Shown here: positions 1 to 6,249 of the stretch, in pieces | Layout: each line of letters starts with the position of its first letter | How positions within the stretch are numbered: the first letter of the stretch is position 1 | Origin: Saprospiraceae bacterium | Lineage (GTDB): Bacteria; Bacteroidota; Bacteroidia; Chitinophagales; Saprospiraceae | NCBI GenBank assembly: GCA_014379665.1 | Contig: JACMLK010000333.1 | Location: 1-6,731 of the forward strand | Direction: 5' to 3' | Length of the DNA stretch: 6,731 nucleotides | Translations under genes and position numbers: made by a program | Notes under the pieces: generated by a model | What the model was told of the DNA's origin: nothing | Databases searched by the model: none | What the model saw: the letters and a program-made list of their open reading frames with translations, nothing else

Positions 1-1020
1 CCTTTCGAGATAGTCCCCACCTTAACCTTAAAGGTGAAGGAACCTGTGTATATTTTTAATAATACCGCTGCTCGGGACATTACATTGACGGTCCATTCGT
101 GGTTAAAAGATCAGACGGGCACTATTAGCATTCCTCTCCCAAAAGGTTGGAAATCTACCCCTCAGAGCATTGACTTTTCTATTTCTCAAAAAGGAGAAAG
201 CAAAGAGTTTGTATTTTCAATAACTCCTCCGGAAAAGGGGGAAGAAATTTACATCACCCCAGAGATCAGATCAAATGGTAAAATATACCGTGATCAACTC
301 ATCGACATTAGTTATGACCACATTCCGTTTCAGACCGTAGTTATGAAAGCCGAAGCGAAATTGTCCAGAATTGATATCGCAATTAAAGGGAAAAGGGTTG
401 CCTATGTGATGGGAGCAGGGGACGACATTCCGATCAGTCTCAGACAAATCGGATATGAGGTTGACCTGGTGAAAGCAGAGGATATTTCCCATTATAAATT
501 AGCGGCCTATGATGCCCTCATTATGGGTGTAAGGGCTTATAATACCGTTGAAGCATTGAAATTTAAACAGAAAGATATCATCAATTTTGTAGCTGAAGGA
601 GGCACGGTTATAGTTCAATATAATACAGCTGGTGGTTTGGTGACCAAAGACGTGGGACCTTATCCGTTTACCATCTCCCGCAAAAGGGTGTCAGTAGAAG
701 AAGCTGAAATTCGTTTTCTGAATCCTGAACATGAATTGTTAAACCGTCCCAATAAAATTACATCAAAAGATTTTGAAGGTTGGGTTCAGGAAAGAGGCTT
801 ATATTTTCCTGAAGAGTGGGACACCAACTACACCCCTATCCTGTCTTCCAATGATCCCGGTGAAAATCCAAATAATGGAATGTTGTTAGTGGCTAAACAC
901 GGTGACGGTCATTTTATTTATACAGGACTTTCTTTTTTCAGGGAACTACCGGCAGGTGTATCAGGAGCATTCAGACTTTTTGCCAATCTCATATCCATTG
1001 GGAAAGATGTCCAGCCTTAA
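1..1020 (+). CDS. C-terminal part of a PIG-L/LmbE-family deacetylase-like protein (5' end outside window)
   Basis: The frame is open from base 1, so the gene starts upstream; the GTG at 34 is an internal valine and not a convincing start. The visible 339 residues hold two parts. Residues about 1-115 are beta-strand-rich and resemble a NEW3/Ig-like domain. Residues about 130-335 begin with KRVAYVMGAGDDIP, then a GYEVDLV strand, a YDALIMGVRAYNT segment, an EGGTVIVQYNT strand and a HGDGHFIYTGLSFFREL end, which fits a class-I glutamine-amidotransferase-like (ThuA-type) fold. From memory, this tail follows an N-terminal zinc-dependent LmbE deacetylase domain in large secreted Bacteroidota proteins of roughly 800 residues. 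That catalytic domain and its HPDD-type motif would lie outside the window, so the activity is inferred. Such enzymes remove acyl groups from N-acylated sugars. The 3' end overlaps the microprotein gene by 14 bases, which suggests translational coupling, and a symporter follows. Confidence 0.72.
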   Translation, partial: PFEIVPTLTLKVKEPVYIFNNTAARDITLTVHSWLKDQTGTISIPLPKGWKSTPQSIDFSISQKGESKEFVFSITPPEKGEEIYITPEIRSNGKIYRDQLIDISYDHIPFQTVVMKAEAKLSRIDIAIKGKRVAYVMGAGDDIPISLRQIGYEVDLVKAEDISHYKLAAYDALIMGVRAYNTVEALKFKQKDIINFVAEGGTVIVQYNTAGGLVTKDVGPYPFTISRKRVSVEEAEIRFLNPEHELLNRPNKITSKDFEGWVQERGLYFPEEWDTNYTPILSSNDPGENPNNGMLLVAKHGDGHFIYTGLSFFRELPAGVSGAFRLFANLISIGKDVQP

Positions 1021-1117
1021 AAAAGTACATAAATGGGATAAAGCCTATACCCTGGTCATAGTCCTGAATATCATTTACATCGTCATATTTTACATCATCA
1101 TGACATGGTGGACTTAA
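1007..1117 (+). CDS. 36-residue single-pass membrane microprotein
   Basis: This is a short gene starting at the only ATG in the frame; the frame also extends up to a GTG at 902, but that would put 119 bases inside the preceding gene. The product begins MSSLKKVHKWDKAYT. Residues 15-32 then form one hydrophobic helix rich in I, V, L and Y, and the end is MTWWT. The basic N-terminus before the helix predicts N-in, C-out topology under the positive-inside rule. The start overlaps the end of the deacetylase-like gene by 14 bases, with a GGGAAAG purine run directly before the ATG. The symporter starts 19 bases after the stop. I do not recognise a named family. By position and shape it may be an accessory subunit or stabiliser of the symporter, analogous in idea only to the larger DUF4212 small subunits of some SLC5-type transporters. 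Coding status rests on tight packing, the aromatic and charged residues bordering the helix, and the lack of another explanation for the gap. Confidence 0.68.
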   Translation: MSSLKKVHKWDKAYTLVIVLNIIYIVIFYIIMTWWT

Positions 1118-1136
1118 TTCAAAATATCACCCACCT

Positions 1137-2849
1137 ATGAGTGCTATTGACTGGGTAATTCTGATATCTACCTTATCCTTCATTGTGATATATGGTTCCT
1201 GGAAAACCAGAGGGGATCATGATATGAAATCTTATATTCTTGGAGATAATGAGGCCAGGTGGTGGACAGTAGGATTGTCTGTCATGGCCACTCAGGCCAG
1301 CGCTATCACTTTTATGTCTACGCCGGGTCAGGCGTTTCATGACGGAATGGGATTTGTTCAGTTCTATTTTGGTTTGCCATTGGCGATGATTATTATATGC
1401 ATCACCTTTATACCCATCTATCACAGATTAAAAGTATATACGGCTTATGAGTTTCTTGAAAACAGGTTTGATCTGAAAACAAGATCCCTTACAGCTATGC
1501 TGTTTTTAGTACAACGTGGACTTGCAGCAGGTATTACTATTTATGCACCGGCTATTATACTATCCACCATCCTTGGCTGGAATCTCAACCTCTTGAATTT
1601 TATATTAGGTGCATTGGTAGTCGTATATACCGTCAGTGGTGGTACCAAAGCGGTCAATGTCACACAAAAACAGCAGATGTTTATCATTATGGCCGGTATG
1701 TTTTTTGCCTTTTTTGTTATTATGCAATCATTGCCTGAAAACGTCCACTTTTCTACCGCCATGTCAATAGCCGGCGTGTCTGAAAAATTGAATATACTGG
1801 ATTTTTCCTTTGATATGGAAAGCAGATACACTTTCTGGTCCGGCATTACAGGGGGTTTGTTTCTCGCATTATCCTATTTCGGTACGGATCAGTCACAGGT
1901 GCAAAGGTATTTGGGAGGTAAGTCAATAAAAGAGAGTCAGTGGGGATTGATTTTTAATGGCATTCTAAAGATACCTATGCAATTTTTTATACTACTCGTT
2001 GGTGTCATGGTCTTTGTTTTTTATCAATACAATAAACCACCCGTATTTTTTAATGAAAGTACTTTAAATAAACTCAAAGCCACAGAAGCAAGTGCGCAAA
2101 TATTCTTACTGGAAGCCAGATATGATTCCGTTTTCCAATTAAAAAATGAAGCATTTCAGAAATTCATCTTACCTGATGCCAATCTGACCAATGATCAAAA
2201 TGAACTAAAGACCAGCATCACTTCATTGCTTTCTGAAGAGAAAACGATCAGAGAGAATGTAAAGTCCATGATTAAAACTTCTCTCCCAAAGGAAGAATCC
2301 AATGACAAAGATTATGTGTTTATCCGCTTTATTCTGGATTATTTGCCCAAAGGATTGATAGGTTTGCTGCTTGCTGTCATTTTTAGTGCAGCTATGTCTT
2401 CCACTGCTTCTGAACTAAATGCCTTAGCGACGACGACGACAATTGATATTTATAAAAGAAGCGTCCGAAAGGACGAATCCGATGCACATTACGTCCGGTA
2501 CTCCAAACTTTTTACTATATTGTGGGGAATGATTGCCATTAGCTTTGCTTGCTTCGGAACACTTTTTGAAAATCTGATCCAGTTTGTCAACATTATTGGC
2601 TCTGTATTTTATGGTACTATCCTGGGTGTATTTCTCATTGCTTTCTATATTAAAAGATTAAAAGCAAATGCAGTTTTCTGGGGTGCCATCATTACAGAAA
2701 CCATTGTGATCATCACTTTCAAATCAGATATCGTCGGGTATTTATGGTTAAATGCCATCGGGTGTTTTGGTGTCATTATCATCAGTTATTTTCTTCAGCA
2801 GTCAATTTTCAAACAGGAAAATGATATAGAAATAAAGCCAAACCGATGA
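1137..2849 (+). CDS. Sodium:solute symporter, SSS/SLC5 family
   Basis: A 570-residue inner-membrane protein predicted to import a solute with Na+. SSS landmarks appear in order. The first core helix carries MATQASAITFMSTPG (50-64), followed by the YTAYEFLENRFD signature (101-112). VYTVSGGTKAVNVTQKQQ (163-180) and the YFGTDQSQVQRYL motif (247-259) come next. A GLIGLLLAVIFSAAMSSTAS segment then includes the S421-S422 pair at the Na2-site position known from vSGLT and PutP, followed by LNALATTTTIDIYKR. I estimate 12-13 helices. Residues about 299-392 form an unusual hydrophilic, charged, mainly helical loop between the core helices preceding and carrying the S421-S422 pair. The usual T-D of the 'GG-AV-TD-Q' motif is T176-Q177 here. 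The substrate cannot be read from sequence; the upstream deacetylase-like gene suggests a sugar or N-acylated compound. The ATG at 1137 directly precedes the first helix and has no clear Shine-Dalgarno site. The stop overlaps the next start as ATGA. Confidence 0.92.
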   Translation: MSAIDWVILISTLSFIVIYGSWKTRGDHDMKSYILGDNEARWWTVGLSVMATQASAITFMSTPGQAFHDGMGFVQFYFGLPLAMIIICITFIPIYHRLKVYTAYEFLENRFDLKTRSLTAMLFLVQRGLAAGITIYAPAIILSTILGWNLNLLNFILGALVVVYTVSGGTKAVNVTQKQQMFIIMAGMFFAFFVIMQSLPENVHFSTAMSIAGVSEKLNILDFSFDMESRYTFWSGITGGLFLALSYFGTDQSQVQRYLGGKSIKESQWGLIFNGILKIPMQFFILLVGVMVFVFYQYNKPPVFFNESTLNKLKATEASAQIFLLEARYDSVFQLKNEAFQKFILPDANLTNDQNELKTSITSLLSEEKTIRENVKSMIKTSLPKEESNDKDYVFIRFILDYLPKGLIGLLLAVIFSAAMSSTASELNALATTTTIDIYKRSVRKDESDAHYVRYSKLFTILWGMIAISFACFGTLFENLIQFVNIIGSVFYGTILGVFLIAFYIKRLKANAVFWGAIITETIVIITFKSDIVGYLWLNAIGCFGVIIISYFLQQSIFKQENDIEIKPNR

Positions 2850-4213
2850 TATTGCCAACGGCGTTTACAGATAATATGAGGCAGACATTATCAGTAACAG
2901 ACTATCCTGACTTTATACATGCCCTGTCATTACCCGCGCCTACTTCGATCAGAATCCATCCCGTAAAATACAATAATGAACACCCGGAAAAAAAAGTTGA
3001 CTGGTGTCACTTGGGTTATTATCTGACAAAAAGACCAAAATTCACATTAGACCCTGCTTTTCACACCGGATCTTATTATGTCCAGGAAGCTTCTTCAATG
3101 TTTTTGTGTCACGTACTCAAACAAATCACTTTCAGAAAGGAAACGTTGAGAATCCTGGATTTATGTGCGGCACCCGGAGGTAAGAGTACGTTGATAGCTT
3201 CCTGGCTGAATAACGATGGTTTGCTGGTTTCCAATGAAGTTATTAAAAACAGGGCTTATACTTTAAAATATAATATACTAAAAGAAGGATATTCAAATGT
3301 TTTAGTCACCAATAATGATCCTGCAGATTTTGGTAAATTAGAAAACTATTTTGACATTATCCTCGTGGATGCCCCATGTAGCGGAGAAGGAATGTTTAGA
3401 AAGGATCCCGATGCAGTAAGCCACTGGTCACCGGAAAATGTGGAAAAATGCAGCTCCAGACAGAAAAAAATACTGGCTGACGTCTTACCGGCTTTAAAGG
3501 ATGAAGGTCATATCATTTATGCCACCTGTACCTACAATGATGCTGAAAACATAGACAATATAGAATGGTGTACCAAAACATTTGACTTGATTTCCGTACC
3601 TATTGAAACAGACCCATCCTGGCACATCATTGAAATACAAAGGAAAAATAAATATGGGTATCAGTTTTATCCGCACAAATTAGATGGTGAAGGCTTTTTC
3701 ATTTCGTTGATGCATAAAAATAAGGAAAGCAAATCAACTGATCACCGCAATAAATCATACGTTAATTCACTGCAACATCTTTCTAAAAAACAGGAAACCG
3801 GCATGAAACATTGGGTTTCTTCAGAACAAATAACTTTCCTGACGGACAAAATGGGAACGGTACACGCTATAAATAGTGATTTAAAAGACGAAGTTCAGTG
3901 GCTCAATCATTATTTAAGACTGATTTATTGCGGTACTTCAGCAGGGGTCTTTAATAAAGATATTTTTAAACCTGATCACAGCCTTGCCCTGTCATTAATA
4001 TCATCAAAAGATTTAATCTCCTTCGAATTATCTGAAAAAGATGCACTTCTTTTCCTAAAGAAAGAACTGCAATACGTAGATACTCCACAGACATCCTGGA
4101 TCAGAGTTACTTATCAGGGGGCAGGATTGGGATGGATCAAAAATCTTGGGAACAGAATCAATAATTATCTTCCGGCTGAACACAGAATTTTGATGAAACT
4201 TGAAGAAGAATAA
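2846..4213 (+). CDS. rsmF: 16S rRNA (cytosine-C5)-methyltransferase, RsmF/NOL1-NOP2-Sun family
   Basis: A 455-residue cytosolic enzyme that transfers a methyl group from S-adenosylmethionine to C5 of cytosine in rRNA; E. coli RsmF (YebU, 479 residues) acts on C1407 of 16S rRNA. The Rossmann domain has motif I LDLCAAPGGKS (104-114), SNE (129-131), NNDPADF (157-163), motif IV VDAPCSGEGMFRKDP (174-188, C178) and motif VI YATCTYNDAENI (225-236, nucleophile C228). YPHKLDGEGFF (275-285) is typical of this subfamily. The C-terminus ends in a PUA-like domain with QGAGLGWIKNLGNRINNYLP (424-443), which separates RsmF from RsmB. All catalytic residues are present. The exact target base is inferred, since related enzymes differ in how many cytosines they modify. 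The start overlaps the symporter stop as ATGA, so translation is probably coupled. The gene ends in tandem stops (TAA TAA, 4211-4216). A transport operon is an odd home for a ribosome-modification gene, and co-transcription need not mean shared function. Confidence 0.92.
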   Translation: MILPTAFTDNMRQTLSVTDYPDFIHALSLPAPTSIRIHPVKYNNEHPEKKVDWCHLGYYLTKRPKFTLDPAFHTGSYYVQEASSMFLCHVLKQITFRKETLRILDLCAAPGGKSTLIASWLNNDGLLVSNEVIKNRAYTLKYNILKEGYSNVLVTNNDPADFGKLENYFDIILVDAPCSGEGMFRKDPDAVSHWSPENVEKCSSRQKKILADVLPALKDEGHIIYATCTYNDAENIDNIEWCTKTFDLISVPIETDPSWHIIEIQRKNKYGYQFYPHKLDGEGFFISLMHKNKESKSTDHRNKSYVNSLQHLSKKQETGMKHWVSSEQITFLTDKMGTVHAINSDLKDEVQWLNHYLRLIYCGTSAGVFNKDIFKPDHSLALSLISSKDLISFELSEKDALLFLKKELQYVDTPQTSWIRVTYQGAGLGWIKNLGNRINNYLPAEHRILMKLEEE

Positions 4214-4237
4214 TAAGAATTATATTTAACTGTAATA

Positions 4238-4284
4238 AACCCTGAAAGGGTTAAATATTATTAACCCTAGGTGAAACCCGGGGT
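4238..4284. repeat. Paired hairpins with GAA loops, REP-like intergenic repeat
   Basis: Hairpin A pairs AACCCT (4238-4243) with AGGGTT (4247-4252) around the loop GAA. Hairpin B pairs ACCCTAGGT (4264-4272) with ACCCGGGGT (4276-4284) around the same loop GAA, with one G-T wobble and one A-C mismatch in the nine-base stem. A competing stem links them: AGGGTTAA (4247-4254) is a perfect complement of TTAACCCT (4261-4268) across a six-base spacer, so the arms can fold in two ways. The block lies 24 bases after the methyltransferase stop. No T-run follows, so it is not a classic intrinsic terminator, though it could slow 3' decay of the upstream mRNA. The pattern resembles dispersed REP-like intergenic elements that I recall from Bacteroidota genomes. 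Only one copy is visible here, so dispersal is inferred. Confidence 0.6.
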
Positions 4285-4330
4285 GCCCGCCTGCTCAAAC
4301 TTATCTGCTTCGAAGCAATCAGGGCGGGCA
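4284..4330. repeat. GC-rich inverted repeat with central palindrome
   Basis: TGCCCGCC (4284-4291) is perfectly complementary to GGCGGGCA (4323-4330). TG (4292-4293) can add pairs with CA (4320-4321) if G4322 is bulged. Inside the loop is a perfect 12-base palindrome, TGCTTCGAAGCA (4306-4317). The arms are far more GC-rich than the AT-rich DNA on either side, and the repeat joins hairpin B directly, so the two may be one composite element. It looks like a non-autonomous dispersed repeat (MITE or REP type). There is no flanking transposase gene and I see no clear target-site duplication. Confidence 0.55.
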
Positions 4331-4410
4331 GGCATGACAAAATTATATCGAACCCACCTTAAAATAATTCAGACAATTCGCAAAAACTATGTGATTACAA
4401 ATATATTATA

Positions 4411-4418
4411 TACTTTTG
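4411..4418 (+). promoter_or_regulatory. Probable Bacteroidota -7 promoter element (TACTTTTG) for the alanine symporter
   Basis: TACTTTTG matches the Bacteroidota -7 consensus TAnnTTTG exactly and sits 51 bases before the ATG at 4470. Transcription would start near 4424-4428, leaving an AT-rich leader of about 45 bases. The -33 box is weak: only a TGTG-like stretch near 4390-4393 lies at a suitable distance. The element overlaps the TTG at 4416 that would lengthen the reading frame, which argues against that start. It lies in the long gap after the repeat cluster, where a separate promoter is expected. Confidence 0.5.
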
Positions 4419-4469
4419 AAACTGCAAAATCAATTACTTTTAGAAATAATAATCAAAACAAAGAGAGTC

Positions 4470-6158
4470 ATGAAGTGTACAAAATTTATTCTTGCTTTTA
4501 GTTTCTTCTTTTTCACCACAATTCTGTTTTCTCAGGCAGATACAAGTCAGATGGCTGCTTCAGATACTATGATGACCATGACTACTGATGCCGTGGCAGA
4601 ACCCTTGGCGCCAGTCGCAGAAATGGGAATAGATGATAAAATTGATGAAGCATTTAAACCCTTCGCCAATTTTATAGAATCAGTAGTACTTTATTCATTC
4701 AGAGCTTTTGGTGCAGATGTGCCTTTAATTGTATTTATCCTTAGTATGGGTGGATTGTTTTTTTCTATTTACTTTGGATTTCCCAGTATCAGAAAATTCG
4801 GATTAGCCCTTAGAGTAGTGCGTGGAAAATACGATGATATAGAATCTGCCGATGCTGCAGAAACGCATCCGGAGCTCACACTGAATACATCAGAAGGAGA
4901 TATTGCCAGGACAATCAAAGACGAACATCACCACGGCGAAGTCAGTCATTTTCAGGCATTGGCTACAGCGGTATCCGGTACTGTGGGACTTGGTAATATT
5001 GCAGGGGTAACCATTGCTATATCCTTAGGTGGGCCGGGAGCTACATTCTGGATGATGGTAAGTGGTTTGTTGGGTATGACACTCAAATTTGTAGAATGTA
5101 CTTTGGGTGTTCAATACAGAGACATTGATAAAAGTGGAGTGGTATTTGGTGGCCCAATGTATTACCTGTCCAAAGGATTAAAAGAAAAAGGATACACTCG
5201 CTTAGGAAAATTCCTGGCTGCTTTATTTGCTGTATTATGTATCGGAGGATCATTTGGAGGTGGCAATGCAGCCCAATCCAATCAGGCTACTGCTCAGATT
5301 GCTTCTATGTTGGGCATGACCGGAGGTAATTCGGGATTTATTATTGGAATGTGTATCGCCATATTGGTTGGTATTACTATCATAGGTGGTATAAAGCGAA
5401 TTGCTACCGTAACAGAAAAACTGGTACCATTGATGGCATTCATATATATTGCCGCGTGTTTAATTGTATTAGCTACAAATTATTCTCAAATCGGTACTGC
5501 CTTCGATCAGATATTCAGTCAGGCATTTAATCCGCAGGCAGGGTTGGGAGGTATCGTAGGGATAATGGTGATTGGCTTCAGACGGGCTGCCTTTTCAAAT
5601 GAAGCAGGAGCAGGTTCCGCTTCCATTGCACACTCAGCTGTCAAGACCAAATATTCTGCATCAGAAGGGGTTGTTTCATTACTGGAACCTTTCATTGACA
5701 CTATTGTCATTTGCACACTGACAGCTTTGGTGATCGTCATATTTAATGTAGATGGCACATTTGTATATGGCAGCCAGGCAGTGACAATTGATGGTCAGGT
5801 TTACCAGGGAGCAACACTGACTTCATTGGCTTTCAAACAAAGTATTTCATGGTTTCCGACTGTGCTAACCATAGCTATCTTCCTGTTTGCTGTTTCTACC
5901 ATGATCTCATGGTCTTATTACGGTCAACAGGCATGGATGTATCTGTTTGGCAAAAGCAAAGCCATGGAAATGACTTATAAAGTAATCTTCCTTATATTTG
6001 TTGTCATTGGTGCATCAGCCAATATGGGTTCTGTGTGGGGATTTTCCGATGCTATGATTCTTGCTATGGTATTTCCGAATATGATCGGGTTGCTATTCCT
6101 GTATCCGGTCGTAAAAGAACAATTAATTCGTTATGAGAAGGCCATAAAAGGCAAATAA
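4470..6158 (+). CDS. Sodium:alanine/glycine symporter, AGCS family
   Basis: A 562-residue inner-membrane transporter of the alanine or glycine:cation symporter family (TC 2.A.25), expected to import small neutral amino acids with Na+. I start at ATG 4470 because it opens a signal peptide (MKCTKFILAF, then an F-rich core ending FSQA near residue 23). The upstream TTG at 4416 would bury this and falls in the promoter. Residues 24-55 form a Met/Thr/Ala/Asp-rich, probably periplasmic linker. Family motifs follow: HFQALATAVSGTVGLGNIAG (160-179), GGPGATFWMMVSGLLGMTLK (187-206), FGGPMYYLSKGL (226-237), FRRAAFSNEAGAGSASIAHS (370-389), EPFIDTIVICTLTALVI (406-422) and SWSYYGQQAWMYLFG (480-494). An acidic, His-containing insert (about 118-158, with DEHHHGE) separates the first helical part from the first core motif and should face the cytoplasm. 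It is longer than in classic AGCS proteins of about 450-500 residues. The gene appears monocistronic, between its own promoter and a terminator. Alanine versus glycine preference is not determinable here. Confidence 0.93.
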   Translation: MKCTKFILAFSFFFFTTILFSQADTSQMAASDTMMTMTTDAVAEPLAPVAEMGIDDKIDEAFKPFANFIESVVLYSFRAFGADVPLIVFILSMGGLFFSIYFGFPSIRKFGLALRVVRGKYDDIESADAAETHPELTLNTSEGDIARTIKDEHHHGEVSHFQALATAVSGTVGLGNIAGVTIAISLGGPGATFWMMVSGLLGMTLKFVECTLGVQYRDIDKSGVVFGGPMYYLSKGLKEKGYTRLGKFLAALFAVLCIGGSFGGGNAAQSNQATAQIASMLGMTGGNSGFIIGMCIAILVGITIIGGIKRIATVTEKLVPLMAFIYIAACLIVLATNYSQIGTAFDQIFSQAFNPQAGLGGIVGIMVIGFRRAAFSNEAGAGSASIAHSAVKTKYSASEGVVSLLEPFIDTIVICTLTALVIVIFNVDGTFVYGSQAVTIDGQVYQGATLTSLAFKQSISWFPTVLTIAIFLFAVSTMISWSYYGQQAWMYLFGKSKAMEMTYKVIFLIFVVIGASANMGSVWGFSDAMILAMVFPNMIGLLFLYPVVKEQLIRYEKAIKGK

Positions 6159-6181
6159 ATAGTCAAATAGCCATGTATAGT

Positions 6182-6220
6182 AAAATCGCCTTCTACATTT
6201 AGTAGAGGGCGGTTTTGTTT
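6182..6220 (+). terminator. Intrinsic (Rho-independent) terminator after the alanine symporter
   Basis: AAAATCGCCTTCTAC (6182-6196) pairs with GTAGAGGGCGGTTTT (6202-6216) around the loop ATTTA. The 15-base stem has two G-U wobbles and no mismatch, and the run TTTTGTTT (6213-6220) follows the GC core. The stem starts 24 bases after the symporter stop. The A-run on the left and T-run on the right could let it work in both directions, but no gene on the opposite strand needs it. It separates the symporter transcript from folK, which then needs its own promoter in the roughly 30 bases that remain or from within the terminator. Confidence 0.88.
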
Positions 6221-6249
6221 AAATACCATATCGTTTCAACATTAGCAAT

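Noticed and set aside
902..1006. Upstream extension of the microprotein frame to a GTG, giving 71 residues
   Set aside because: It would lie entirely inside the deacetylase-like gene, the added sequence has no recognisable character, and the ATG at 1007 gives a sensible single-helix protein.
1541..1846. 101-codon minus-strand frame inside the symporter gene
   Set aside because: It is antisense to conserved SSS motifs and has no independent start context or recognisable domain. The shorter minus-strand frames at 271-492, 1173-1424, 3494-3676 and 5519-5758 are rejected for the same reason.
2427..2441. Short GAC-type trinucleotide run
   Set aside because: It encodes a Thr run (T432-T435) right after the conserved LNALA segment, where related symporters also have Thr/Ser-rich sequence. 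It is too short to suggest phase variation.
2462..2475. Small hairpin CGTCC-GAAA-GGACG with a GNRA-type tetraloop inside the symporter gene
   Set aside because: It encodes ordinary residues (VRKDE) just after the conserved DIYKR motif. A five-base stem in coding sequence is easily explained by chance.
4238..4284. Intrinsic terminator for the rsmF operon
   Set aside because: The hairpins are not followed by a T-run, so they lack the second half of an intrinsic terminator. Termination by another route remains possible.
4214..4469. Riboswitch or structured leader upstream of the alanine symporter
   Set aside because: The inverted repeats lie upstream of the predicted transcription start. The remaining leader of about 45 bases is AT-rich with no stem resembling a known glycine or other riboswitch.
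4271..4501. 76-codon + strand frame starting with GTG
   Set aside because: It runs through the inverted repeats and promoter, has no domain-like character, and overlaps the signal peptide of the real gene in another frame.
6213..6249. Promoter for folK
   Set aside because: A TTTTG at 6213-6217 and a TATCGTTTC near 6229-6237 loosely resemble the -33 and -7 boxes, but the spacing (about 11 bases) is too short and the -7 match is imperfect.
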